Shown: positions 23,680 to 30,584, counted from the first letter of the stretch. The stretch: DNA of 64,000 bases from Bacteroidales bacterium (GCA_016293845.1 JAEDDH010000003.1:1-64000); one strand, 5' to 3'. The notes: generated by a model not told the origin, from the sequence alone. Numbers and translations: made by a program.

Positions 23680-24360
23680 ATGCTTAAAGTAACAAACCTC
23701 AGCAAAATCTTCTCTACCGAAGAAGTACAGACACTCGCATTAGACGGTGTTTCGTTTGAAATCAAAGACGGCGAATTTGTAGCCATTATGGGTCCCTCGG
23801 GATGCGGCAAATCTACGCTTATGAATATCCTCGGTCTGTTAGACAATCCCACATCAGGCAGTTACGAACTTATTGGTCACGAAGTGGGAAATCTCAAAGA
23901 AAAAGACCGCACTCAATTCCGCAAAGGCAACATTGGATTCGTGTTCCAGAGTTTCAACCTCATCGACGAACTCAATGTATATGAAAATGTGGAACTTCCA
24001 TTGCTTTACCTCAAAATTAGTTCATCTGAACGCAAAAAACGTGTTGACGAAATTCTCAAACGTATGAACATAGCACACAGGGCAAAACATTTTCCGCAGC
24101 AACTCTCTGGCGGTCAGCAGCAGCGTGTGGCAATTGCCCGTGCAGTGGTAATGAACCCCAAGTTGATTCTCGCCGACGAACCTACTGGTAACCTCGATTC
24201 TAAAAACGGTCGCGAAGTGATGGAACTCCTCACCGAACTCAACCGCGAAGGCTCTACTATCGTGATGGTTACCCACTCGCAAAAAGACGCCGCAAAAGCA
24301 CAGCGTATCATCAACCTCTTCGACGGTAAAATTGTTAGCGATGTTAAGAACGAACTGTAA
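23680..24360 (+). CDS. MacB/LolD-type ABC exporter ATPase
   Basis: 226 residues, single nucleotide-binding domain. Walker A GPSGCGKST (38-46), Q-loop FVFQSFNLIDELNV, signature LSGGQQQR (142-149), Walker B LILADEPTGNLDS, and the switch His in VTHSQ. This is the class that energises FtsX-like permeases with HlyD adaptors and TolC channels. The permease that should follow is only a 49-codon stub (24459), so this ATPase probably works with the intact permease at 15541, which lacks an ATPase gene in its own operon and has the same promoter module. Confidence 0.95.
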   Translation: MLKVTNLSKIFSTEEVQTLALDGVSFEIKDGEFVAIMGPSGCGKSTLMNILGLLDNPTSGSYELIGHEVGNLKEKDRTQFRKGNIGFVFQSFNLIDELNVYENVELPLLYLKISSSERKKRVDEILKRMNIAHRAKHFPQQLSGGQQQRVAIARAVVMNPKLILADEPTGNLDSKNGREVMELLTELNREGSTIVMVTHSQKDAAKAQRIINLFDGKIVSDVKNEL

Positions 24361-24368
24361 TAATGGGC

Positions 24369-24425
24369 AATTGACAATAGACAATGGACAATGCTCTATT
24401 AATTGTCAACTGTCAATTGTCAATT
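24369..24425. repeat. Inverted repeat of GACAAT units
   Basis: AATTGACAATAGACA (24369-24383) is complementary to TGTCAATTGTCAATT (24411-24425) with one mismatch, with further GACAAT/ATTGTC units between. It lies between the ATPase and the permease stub; it may form a strong intercistronic hairpin. Confidence 0.7.
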
Positions 24426-24458
24426 AAAAAGTGTCGATTAACAAAAACAATAAAAATT

Positions 24459-24605
24459 ATGAAACTATTTAAACTAAGGTAGCTGACAACACTACCCTCA
24501 CTATTGAATATCACGGGAATAGCCATCGCCATTGCCACATTCTACATTCTGATGGCGGTGGCAGACTATTCGTTGACATTCAACCGCAGCTTCAAAGACA
24601 AATTC
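24459..24605 (+). pseudogene. ABC permease N-terminal stub with in-frame stop
   Basis: ATG 24459, MKLFKLR, TAG at 24480-24482, then in frame LTTLPSLLNITGIAIAIATF and MAVADYSLTFNRSF, the first TM and start of the periplasmic domain of an FtsX-like permease (compare LLNIAGIAVAIAAFYIIM at 62439). Around 24603 the homology ends abruptly and the frame runs into part of an unrelated transporter. It follows the ATPase in the place of its permease partner. Confidence 0.75.
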
Positions 24606-25171
24606 CGGCGGTATACGTTTTTTGCCGGTGCGCAAGGGTTAGAGTCGTCGGGACCGGGACTGATGTTTATCAATGTGCCAAAGGTATTTGCAGCCCTCGG
24701 CACGGCGGGAAACATTATCGGTGCTATGTTTTTGTAATGGTGCTTTTAGCTGCGCTCACAAGTTCGGTGGGAATGATGAAAGGCTTTGTGTCGGGCATTT
24801 TAGAAAAATATCCCGTTTCGCGACGCCGCTGTTCATGGCTGTCGTTTTTAGCGTTAATAGGCTTTGCCACAGTGGTTTGCCTCGGCTACAACGTTTTCAA
24901 TTTTGAAATCAACATGCCCAACGGCGTAAAAGCTCAGGTGCTCGACCTTATGGACTATGTTAGCAACAACGTGATGATGCCACTCGTAGAAATTGGCACC
25001 TGCATACTCATAGGCTGGATAGCCACGCCCGACACCGTGGTAAACGAACTTACCCTCAACGGCGAAAAATTTATACGACGGAAACTCTATATAATTATGA
25101 TTAAGTACGTTGTGCCGTTTTTGCTTTTTGTACTTTTGTTAAAATCCACCGGAATAATGTTACCCTATTTT
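24606..25171 (+). pseudogene. C-terminal part of an SNF-type sodium symporter, frameshifted
   Basis: Frame-continuous with the permease stub. FAGAQGLESSGPGLMFINVP matches the GPGLxFIxLP helix of neurotransmitter:sodium-symporter family transporters; after a one-base loss in the T run near 24733 the other frame continues VMVLLAALTSSVGMMKG (the AALTSS helix), two further TMs and a last TM ending near 25150. The N-terminal half is missing. It ends in frame with 12 codons read through the antisense of another gene fragment. Non-functional. Confidence 0.8.
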
Positions 25172-25292
25172 GGAAATCTTCCCAAGGAGTTTCCACGGGC
25201 TTAACCTTCTTCGACGCATAAATATAGCAATGCTGGCATCTAAGGTCGCAATTGTCGGTAATATGCCATAGAACAGCGAAATAAGAAGGCAT
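25170..25292 (-). pseudogene. Radical SAM protein, N-terminal 41 residues only
   Basis: ATG 25292 gives MPSYFAVLWHITDNCDLRCQ, then HCYIYA...PWEDFQ. CDLRCQHC (residues 15-22) is the CxxxCxxC [4Fe-4S] motif of radical SAM enzymes. Homology stops near 25170 where the symporter fragment, in opposite orientation, begins. The pattern with H-C-Y-I-Y-A is typical of SPASM-type peptide or sulfatase maturases, but the rest of the gene is lost. 25293-25390 shows no gene. Confidence 0.75.
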
Positions 25293-25390
25293 AGCATTAA
25301 TACTTAATCATTTACCAAAAAGTTTGGCGTAACAGCCAACCCTTACCAATTTTATGGTGTTATCTAAAAATCAAAGTCAGAAACAAAAAA

Positions 25391-25419
25391 GGAGATAAGA
25401 AAACGTGTCTCCTATCTCC
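25391..25419 (-). terminator. Intrinsic terminator of the DUF6935-like gene
   Basis: GGAGATA (25391-25397) pairs with TATCTCC (25413-25419), followed on the minus strand by a T run (25390-25385). 31 bp past the stop of the gene at 25450. Confidence 0.75.
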
Positions 25420-25449
25420 TTTCTATATTGCGAAAAATCAAAATTTATA

Positions 25450-25950
25450 CTAAGCCCATGGGTCGTCGGCAGCGGGAACTCTGATGTCAGAAAGGTTATG
25501 ATAATCATTCAAAAACCACTGACCTGTCGACGGTTTTTTGCGGAACTTAATCGGGCGTACTGTGTCGGCACCAGCACTTTTGAGGTAAAGCGTTGCCCAA
25601 TTGGGGTCGGGGTACGAGTAAGGATTGTCGCTGATGGTGATGGTGAGAGGCATTGTGGGAGTATAGCCATTTTCAACCGTTGCACCGGCAAAAAAAGACT
25701 TCACTTTGTAAGTTTTGCCTGTAAGGCGCTCTTTGATAAACGATTTGCCATAGTTGCTCAGCGGGTCGGGACCGCGCAATGCGTCGATCAATTGGTATGC
25801 GCCCTCGGGGTCGGATTCCCAACGGAGAAGCACAAGCATAGCCAAAGCCGCTGTTTTAAAAGGAGTATCGAGCGAATATTCGCTCAACGATTGCAATTCT
25901 GCCACGCTCTGTGGCACTTTGTCGAATGTAAAAGTTTCTTGTTTGTTCAT
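25450..25950 (-). CDS. DUF6935-like conserved hypothetical protein
   Basis: 166 residues from ATG 25950 (MNKQETFTFDKVPQSVAEL); the frame upstream is lysine/phenylalanine-rich and not protein-like. Soluble, no signal peptide. Landmarks are LDTPFKTAALAMLVLLRW, GPDPLSNYGKSFIKERLTGK, the strand-rich SDNPYSYPDPNWATLYLKSAGADTVRPIKFRKKPSTGQWF core and a C-terminal DIRVPAADDPWA. I recall this as a widespread Bacteroidales/Firmicutes family (DUF6935), function unknown. Monocistronic with its own terminator; promoter not obvious. Confidence 0.7.
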   Translation of the reverse strand: MNKQETFTFDKVPQSVAELQSLSEYSLDTPFKTAALAMLVLLRWESDPEGAYQLIDALRGPDPLSNYGKSFIKERLTGKTYKVKSFFAGATVENGYTPTMPLTITISDNPYSYPDPNWATLYLKSAGADTVRPIKFRKKPSTGQWFLNDYHNLSDIRVPAADDPWA

Positions 25951-26063
25951 AATATGGTTGATGTTATTATTAAACATAATAAAAATTTTCTCAAAGATAA
26001 GAGTTTTTATGATATAGAGTGTAAAAACCGCCCAAAAAGTGAAAAAAAATCGCCACTTTGCCC

Positions 26064-26071
26064 TATATTTG
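26064..26071 (+). promoter_or_regulatory. -7 element of the Cys-rich small protein gene
   Basis: TATATTTG, 28 bp before the ATG at 26100. No good TTTG at the -33 distance, so moderate support. Confidence 0.4.
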
Positions 26072-26099
26072 TAAATGCAAAAACTCAAAACTGCACACG

Positions 26100-26675
26100 A
26101 TGAGATACTTTATAATCATTTGTTCGGTCATAATAGTGTTTATGATATGGTTTCTCATCCCCCGCAAAAAAAAGGAAGATGACTCCGAAAAAGATTTTCA
26201 CACAGTAGAAGAAGACTCTCCCGTGCCGCACACCCACACCGATTCTTGCACCAAGTTCATCAAAAAAATAAAAGACAAAAAGAAAAAAGACGACCCAAAA
26301 AACGACGATGACTTCCGTCCCTACCAACCACCCTGCGGCACGTGCTCAGGGAGTTGCGGGGGGTGCATCGGGAATATCACTCTATCTCGGTATTCTCCTC
26401 ACATTCGAAGGTTTGAATACCGCCACTCCTTGCAAAAAGCGGTAATCCTTATAATTGTTGGTAATGATGATACGGCACTTTTGCTTTTTTGCCAAAACAT
26501 ATTGGATATTATCCTCAATATCGGCACCAGTTTCAACAAGAGCTGCATCTATGTCATTATTAGTAAAATCAACTACAATAAAACGGTGTTGCAAATCGCG
26601 AACAATGGTTGCTATATCATCATTAGTTTTTTTCTTTTGATAAGTGGAAATCAATTGTGCTATGCTCAAAGATGA
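26100..26675 (+). CDS. Membrane-anchored Lys/Asp-rich protein with Cys/Gly tail; 3' part antisense to PIN gene
   Basis: From ATG 26100: TM anchor YFIIICSVIIVFMIWFLI (3-20), then a strongly charged linker, then QPPCGTCSGSCGGCIG (about residues 78-93). After about residue 94 (26382) the frame runs antisense through the whole PIN toxin gene, where it reads as ordinary reverse-complement sequence, so the real protein probably ended there and its 3' end was replaced when the toxin pair arrived. The CxxCxxxCxxC cluster could bind a metal (inference). No family recognised. Confidence 0.45.
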   Translation: MRYFIIICSVIIVFMIWFLIPRKKKEDDSEKDFHTVEEDSPVPHTHTDSCTKFIKKIKDKKKKDDPKNDDDFRPYQPPCGTCSGSCGGCIGNITLSRYSPHIRRFEYRHSLQKAVILIIVGNDDTALLLFCQNILDIILNIGTSFNKSCIYVIISKINYNKTVLQIANNGCYIIISFFLLISGNQLCYAQR

Positions 26676-26825
26676 TATATAAAGTCTCTTGCCCACGAGA
26701 GAATACAGATAATGCAAACAATCTTTATCATTTTGATAGCGTGCATCACCGCTGTATCCACCAACAAGCACATTAGTATCCACAAAAATATGGTTTGAGT
26801 CTAATATTTTAAGAAGATTAGACAT
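26382..26825 (-). CDS. PIN-domain toxin (VapC-like)
   Basis: 147 residues. PIN fold with the acidic metal site: Asp16 in IFVDTNVLVGG, a central acidic D-I-E-D-N-I-Q-Y element (about 107-114) and a C-terminal TNNYKDY (about 125-131). PIN toxins cut tRNA or mRNA. The Y-x-N-D-K-D-C segment near 30-36 is typical of the Bacteroidetes subgroup. It follows its antitoxin by 3 bp on the same strand. Intact, unlike the second PIN gene at 45594. Confidence 0.88.
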   Translation of the reverse strand: MSNLLKILDSNHIFVDTNVLVGGYSGDARYQNDKDCLHYLYSLVGKRLYISSLSIAQLISTYQKKKTNDDIATIVRDLQHRFIVVDFTNNDIDAALVETGADIEDNIQYVLAKKQKCRIIITNNYKDYRFLQGVAVFKPSNVRRIPR

Positions 26826-26828
26826 AAC

Positions 26829-27008
26829 TCAAAACGCCAAATGCGGAAACTGTTTCTTCTCTTCTTCGGTAAGAGTATCAACCCAACTTGCCACCCAAAT
26901 GCCCAAAAGCGAATCCACAAGTTCCTTGCGTTTCAGTCCGTTCTTTTGAAGCAGCAGTTCGAGTACGCCTCTGCGCTCTTTCTCTATTTGTTTCTGTTTT
27001 TCGCTCAT
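26829..27008 (-). CDS. Antitoxin partner of the PIN toxin
   Basis: 59 residues from ATG 27008 (MSEKQKQIEKERRG); the frame upstream is AT-rich filler. A helical, charged N-terminus is followed by LLQKNGLKRKELVDSLLGIWVASWVDTLTEEEKKQFPHLAF. The stop is 3 bp before the toxin start. Small size, charge pattern and position support an antitoxin role; no domain name can be assigned confidently. Confidence 0.65.
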   Translation of the reverse strand: MSEKQKQIEKERRGVLELLLQKNGLKRKELVDSLLGIWVASWVDTLTEEEKKQFPHLAF

Positions 27009-27115
27009 ATTTATACATTTTATATACAAAGATAACACTTTGTCAAGAGAAAAAATCGTTCTTCAATATTAAATTAATATTAATTCCAAAATTTCTATCC
27101 CACTTTACACATTTT

Positions 27116-27153
27116 TGACAAAAATTTTTACACTCTTGTAAAAAAACTTTACA
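27116..27153 (+). promoter_or_regulatory. Tandem activator sites (module C)
   Basis: TGACAAAAATTTTTACA (27116-27132, imperfect left arm) and TGTAAAAAAACTTTACA (27137-27153, perfect), starts again 21 bp apart. Additional half-sites CTTTACA at 27103-27109 and CTTTACA at 27155-27161. Confidence 0.75.
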
Positions 27154-27208
27154 CCTTTACAACGGCTTAAATTTTATAACTAATTATTACACAGTATAAT
27201 ACAAAGTT

Positions 27209-27223
27209 TGGCACGGTGCGTGC
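27209..27223 (+). promoter_or_regulatory. Sigma-54 promoter of the WMF-repeat gene
   Basis: TGGCACGGTGCGTGC: GG (27210-27211), 10 bp, GC (27222-27223). 51 bp before the ATG at 27275, the same distance as in module B. Confidence 0.82.
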
Positions 27224-27274
27224 CATATTCTAAGTACAAACAACATTATTAATAACTTATAAAATTTAAATGCC

Positions 27275-27637
27275 ATGAAAACTTTAACATTCGCAATCGC
27301 ACTCGCAATCGCACTCGCAACAACAGTATTTGCAAACGCTTCGGCCAACGCCGTTAACCCCTACCCCACCGACGCTTTTGAGGGTATCGCAGAACAATCT
27401 CTCCAACTCGAATCTTGGATGTTCGCAGCCGAGGAAATCGCCACAGAGCTAAGCCTCCAATTAGAATCTTGGATGTTTGCTTCCGACACCATCGCCGAAG
27501 ATTCGTTGGAAGTAGAACCCTGGATGCTCGAAGCAGAAGACTCCACCGCCGAGCAAGAAATCGCTATCGAAGATTGGATGTTTACTTCCAACACCAACGA
27601 AGAACCCGCTCTCGAACTCGAATTTTGGATGTTTTAA
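27275..27637 (+). CDS. Secreted acidic protein with five WMF/WML repeats
   Basis: 120 residues. Signal peptide MKTLTFAIALAIALATTVFA with likely cleavage near residue 24, then five repeats of the form L-x-L/V/I-E-x-W-M-F/L: Trp at 48, 66, 83, 101 and 118, i.e. steps of 18, 17, 18, 17. Linkers are Asp/Glu/Ala/Ser/Thr-rich, and the protein ends exactly on the fifth WMF. There is no Cys and almost no basic residue in the mature part. I do not recognise a named family. A sigma-54 module identical in layout to those of the ABC exporter genes drives it, so it is probably co-expressed with them. Roles to consider: a secreted ligand or decoy, a methionine-rich sacrificial or metal-binding protein, or a multi-core peptide precursor. 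Confidence 0.8.
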   Translation: MKTLTFAIALAIALATTVFANASANAVNPYPTDAFEGIAEQSLQLESWMFAAEEIATELSLQLESWMFASDTIAEDSLEVEPWMLEAEDSTAEQEIAIEDWMFTSNTNEEPALELEFWMF

Positions 27638-27659
27638 CCCGTAACGCGCTTACAATATG

Positions 27660-28289
27660 TTACTTAACCTTGCGTATCAAAGTAAGTCCGTCGCGAATAG
27701 GAATCAAAACATTTTCAACCCGCGAATCGTTTTGCACCATATCATTAAGGCTGATAACGCCTTGGGTATAAGGATCTTTGAAATTAGAATCGATGGTTAC
27801 CTTATCGTACCACAGAGTATTGTCTACGATAATGTAGCCGCCGGTTTTAATCTTAGGTAAAACGGTTTGATAATAAGCAGGATACTGACGTTTGTCGCCA
27901 TCAATAAAAGCAAGGTCGAAAGTATAAGGAAGATCGCCCACTAATTTTTCAGCATCGCCTATATGCAGTTCAATACGGTCGGAAACACCCGCCCGCTCAA
28001 AAAAATCAAGAATATTATCCTCGTATTCGTCGCGCACCTCAAAAGTATGCAATTTTCCACCCGCCTGCAAACCCTTTGCAAGGCAGTACGCCGAATATCC
28101 CGTAAAAGTTCCAATCTCTAAAATATACTTAGGAGCAATCATAATACTAAGAAATTCAAGCAGTTTGCCCTGCACCGGTCCCGACAATTGCCGCGGCATA
28201 GTGGTAGTAAGATGGGTTTTACGCCTTAGGTTCATCAGCACCTCATCTTCGGGTGTGGTATGGAGTTCAATGTAGTCTTCGAGATTCAT
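27660..28289 (-). CDS. SAM-dependent O-methyltransferase (CCoAOMT family)
   Basis: 209 residues from ATG 28289 (MNLEDYIELHTTPEDEVL). Rossmann fold: ILEIGTFTGYSAYCLA is SAM motif I (about 65-80), FDLAFIDGDKRQYPAYY carries the catalytic/metal Asp residues (about 130-148), and GGYIIVDNTLWYDKV is the following strand with Asp/Asn metal ligands. These enzymes methylate catechol-like hydroxyls and need Mg; the bacterial substrate is unknown. The start is 12 bp after the DUF3791 gene upstream, so it may be cotranscribed with it. Confidence 0.92.
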   Translation of the reverse strand: MNLEDYIELHTTPEDEVLMNLRRKTHLTTTMPRQLSGPVQGKLLEFLSIMIAPKYILEIGTFTGYSAYCLAKGLQAGGKLHTFEVRDEYEDNILDFFERAGVSDRIELHIGDAEKLVGDLPYTFDLAFIDGDKRQYPAYYQTVLPKIKTGGYIIVDNTLWYDKVTIDSNFKDPYTQGVISLNDMVQNDSRVENVLIPIRDGLTLIRKVK

Positions 28290-28300
28290 TGTGGTAAATA

Positions 28301-28513
28301 TTAAATTTTTTTCTCCCACTCTAAGCAGAATTCTTCCACGAGATATTCATCGCTATTGCAGTGGAGATCTGACACTCCGTTATTTATAAGTTGAAATGTT
28401 GTTGAATGATAAAACCTATCCATTGCCAATTCAATAGAAATATTCTGACGTTTGGCAATAGCTTCGATAATACGGGCAAATTTCATCTGCAACAATATTT
28501 GTTTAGTATTCAT
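28301..28513 (-). CDS. DUF3791 protein, downstream copy
   Basis: 70 residues, helical: QILLQMKFARIIEAIAKRQNISIELAMDRFYHS, ending SDEYLVEEFCLEWEKKI, the DUF3791 pattern. Its ATG overlaps the TGA of the DUF3990 gene (ATGA). DUF3791 genes are commonly found next to DUF3990 genes and are probable antitoxins (inference). Here two copies flank one DUF3990 gene. Confidence 0.85.
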   Translation of the reverse strand: MNTKQILLQMKFARIIEAIAKRQNISIELAMDRFYHSTTFQLINNGVSDLHCNSDEYLVEEFCLEWEKKI

Positions 28514-28983
28514 TGCAAATCCTCCGATGAAATAAAGTTAAGATTTAAATCGATGGCGTATTGACTAAGAAAACAAATTTGATGGTTTATTTTTTCATAA
28601 CATAGTTTTTTCAAGGCATCAGATTTGGATATATCTCCATTAAAATACAACTCTAACGTCCTAAATATCTTATCATTAGCCACTCCACCTTCTACTATAT
28701 CAAACTTAGCCACAGGTAATCCTTTACGATTGGCAATAATAAAATCCAACCACTCCTCATCATATTGGTCAAAACGTTTCACGTTCATATTCAACCAATT
28801 ATCCGACAATTCGTATGCATTTAATACAGCATCTTGTTTCCGGAGAATAAATCTATCAGCATATTTTAACGCCTGACTTCTAAGTTTGGTAACATAACAA
28901 CCACGTCCAAAATCCAAATTACTACGCGAATGTTGAATATCAGGCTTTTCAACTTTTATTTTTGATGTATGGTATACTATCAT
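28510..28983 (-). CDS. DUF3990 protein (probable ADP-ribosyltransferase-fold toxin)
   Basis: 157 residues. The start IVYHTSKIKVEKPDIQHSRS, then LDFGRGCYVTKLRSQALKYA (about 24-43), is the DUF3990 signature; the YHxS...DFGxGxYxT order resembles the H-Y-[E] core of ADP-ribosyltransferase-like proteins, with C-terminal helices that include ALKKLCYEKINHQICFLSQYAIDLN. Predicted to modify a cellular target, held in check by the adjacent DUF3791 protein(s) (inference). Start and stop overlap both neighbours, giving a three-gene operon. Confidence 0.82.
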   Translation of the reverse strand: MIVYHTSKIKVEKPDIQHSRSNLDFGRGCYVTKLRSQALKYADRFILRKQDAVLNAYELSDNWLNMNVKRFDQYDEEWLDFIIANRKGLPVAKFDIVEGGVANDKIFRTLELYFNGDISKSDALKKLCYEKINHQICFLSQYAIDLNLNFISSEDLQ

Positions 28984-29195
28984 TACGCCACCCCCTTTTC
29001 TTTCATATAATCAACAATATCATCGGCAAGATATTCACTATCAAAAGTATGCAAAACATCATAACCCTTAACAATATAGTCTTGAAGAATGCCAGACTTG
29101 TTAAGGCGGTCGTACACCTCCGTCTGATTAAGCTTCAGTCTTTCGGCAATGCAACCTATACAGAATAATGCAAAATCTAATATGTTAACCGACAT
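28983..29195 (-). CDS. DUF3791 protein, upstream copy
   Basis: 70 residues: VNILDFALFCIGCIAERLKLNQTEVYDRLNKSGILQDYIVKGYDVLHTF, ending DDIVDYMKEKGVA. Same helical pattern as the 28301 copy but only distantly similar (the other has FARIIEAIAKRQNIS at the equivalent place). Its TAA overlaps the DUF3990 ATG by one base (TAATG). First gene of the operon; no clear promoter in the short gap to the tRNA terminator. Confidence 0.85.
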   Translation of the reverse strand: MSVNILDFALFCIGCIAERLKLNQTEVYDRLNKSGILQDYIVKGYDVLHTFDSEYLADDIVDYMKEKGVA

Positions 29196-29246
29196 AGTTG
29201 ATTATTTTTTTTGCAAATATAGGGAATATTTCAATAAAACAAAAAA

Positions 29247-29266
29247 GGCTTACATTTCTGTAAGCC
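29247..29266 (-). terminator. Terminator of tRNA-Glu
   Basis: GGCTTACA (29247-29254), loop TTTC, TGTAAGCC (29259-29266), then a T run on the minus strand (29246-29241). It begins 4 bp past the tRNA 3' end. Confidence 0.9.
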
Positions 29267-29269
29267 ATG

Positions 29270-29341
29270 TAGTCCCTACCGGAATCGAACCGGTGTTACA
29301 AGAATGAAAATCTTGCGTCCTAACCGCTAGACGAAAGGACC
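29270..29341 (-). tRNA. tRNA-Glu (anticodon TTC)
   Basis: 72 nt including the discriminator A. The anticodon arm is CAAGA-TTTTCAT-TCTTG, giving TTC; the T arm is ACCGG-TTCGAAT-CCGGT; the acceptor GGTCCTT pairs with AGGGACT (two G-U pairs). CCA is not encoded. It has its own promoter and terminator. Confidence 0.95.
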
Positions 29342-29375
29342 ATCAATTGGTCGTATCCTTTCTGTTTCGACGGTG

Positions 29376-29407
29376 CAAAAGTAGAGCGAATTTTTCAACT
29401 ATCCAAA
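29376..29407 (-). promoter_or_regulatory. Promoter of tRNA-Glu
   Basis: On the minus strand TTTG (29407-29404), 20 bp, TACTTTTG (29383-29376), 34 bp before the tRNA 5' end. The gap 29408-29600 is AT-rich with nothing else recognised. Confidence 0.7.
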
Positions 29408-29607
29408 TTATTTTGAGATTTTTTTTCGCTTTTTTTGAAAAATATTTTCAAACACCTATTATTACAAATATATTCAGATACTTAGCATATTTTATAAAAT
29501 AGTTGCAACTTTTATCGGCTCCCCTCTATTTATTAAAAAAATGTTAATTCCCTAAAAATTTCTCCAAAAAAATTTGAAAATCGATTTTTCACCCCATACT
29601 TTTACGC

Positions 29608-29627
29608 TGTAGTATTAAGGTACTACA
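29608..29627. promoter_or_regulatory. Palindrome, possible GntR operator
   Basis: TGTAGTA (29608-29614), 6 bp, TACTACA (29621-29627), perfect. It lies 55 bp before DUF2059 and heads a probable two-gene unit that ends with a YtrA-type GntR gene, whose family binds such palindromes. A related TGTAG...CTAC pair is seen at 12691-12702 in front of module A. Confidence 0.5.
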
Positions 29628-29681
29628 CTATAACAGCACAACAAATAAATTTAGTTTTTAACTTCTTAAAATTCAGTATTT

Positions 29682-30122
29682 ATGAAAAAGATTATTTCAA
29701 TCATCGCATTGCTCATAGTAGCAACAACAGGTATCACTAAGGCTCAGGATGCCGCTTTGGTGGCAGAAGTAAAAAAATGTATCGAATTGCAGAATACTCG
29801 CGAAACAATGGCAGAAGCAATGGCTTTGCAGTTTAAACCTATGGTTGAAAGCGGTCAACTCAAAATCGACAATATGGACGCTATGTCGCACGAAATTGCC
29901 GACGCTTTGATGACCAAACTCAACGACAAACTCATAGAGTTTTATTGCGAAAATTACACCATTGAAGAAATCAAAACTCTCAATGCCTTTTACGCAACAC
30001 CATTAGGTCAGAAAAATATCAAACTTGCTCCGAAAGCAAGTTATTTGGGCACACAAATAACCCAAGATCCCGCGTTTGCTATAACATTGCTAACCATTAT
30101 GGCAAAATATATGAAACAATAA
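29682..30122 (+). CDS. DUF2059 secreted protein
   Basis: 146 residues with a signal peptide (MKKIISIIALLIVATTGITKAQ) followed by an all-helical DUF2059 domain: LVAEVKKCIELQNTRETMAE, and the family hallmark Y-T-x-E-E-I-K-x-L-x-x-F-Y-x-T-P-L-G-Q-K (about 96-116). Periplasmic, function unknown. It is the first gene of a unit with the GntR regulator 66 bp downstream. Confidence 0.88.
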   Translation: MKKIISIIALLIVATTGITKAQDAALVAEVKKCIELQNTRETMAEAMALQFKPMVESGQLKIDNMDAMSHEIADALMTKLNDKLIEFYCENYTIEEIKTLNAFYATPLGQKNIKLAPKASYLGTQITQDPAFAITLLTIMAKYMKQ

Positions 30123-30188
30123 CCAATTAATCTTAAAAAAAATAGGATATAACACTACATTTTGGCAAACATTCCGATACAATACAAT

Positions 30189-30542
30189 ATGAACTTCTCC
30201 AACTCAGATAAGGCCATTTACCTTCAAATCGCCGACCGAATATGCGACGAGATTATTTCGGGCAAATACAAGGACGACGACCGCATACCCTCTGTGCGTG
30301 AGTATGCGGTGTTGTTGGAAGTAAACACCAACACCGTCGTCAAGGCCTACGACCATCTCTCACGCGAGGAGGTAATCTACAACAAGCGCGAACTCGGATT
30401 TTTTGTGGTAGCAGGTGCAAAACGCCAAATCCTCAAAATCCGCCGCGAGGAGTTTATGAAACAAACCCTCCCCGAAATATTCCGCCAAATGCGGCTGTTA
30501 GGGACAGGGATTGATGAAGTGGTAAAGAAATTTGAAAATTGA
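30189..30542 (+). CDS. GntR-family regulator, YtrA subfamily
   Basis: 117 residues from ATG 30189. An N-terminal winged helix (AIYLQIADRICDEIISGKYKDDDRIPSVREYAVLLEVNTNTVVKAYDHL, about 9-58) matches GntR DNA-binding domains; the short C-terminal tail of about 40 residues with no ligand domain is the YtrA type. YtrA regulators usually control ABC transporter operons. The permease-family genes of this window are its natural candidate targets, though no operator can be proven. A TTG at 30162 is an alternative start. Confidence 0.9.
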   Translation: MNFSNSDKAIYLQIADRICDEIISGKYKDDDRIPSVREYAVLLEVNTNTVVKAYDHLSREEVIYNKRELGFFVVAGAKRQILKIRREEFMKQTLPEIFRQMRLLGTGIDEVVKKFEN

Positions 30543-30584
30543 AAGTTGACAATATAAAATTGGTGATTAGGAATAGCTGTTCTT

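Noticed and set aside
24369..24425. Insertion-sequence terminal repeats
   Set aside because: No transposase or target duplication in or around the element; more like an intercistronic hairpin.
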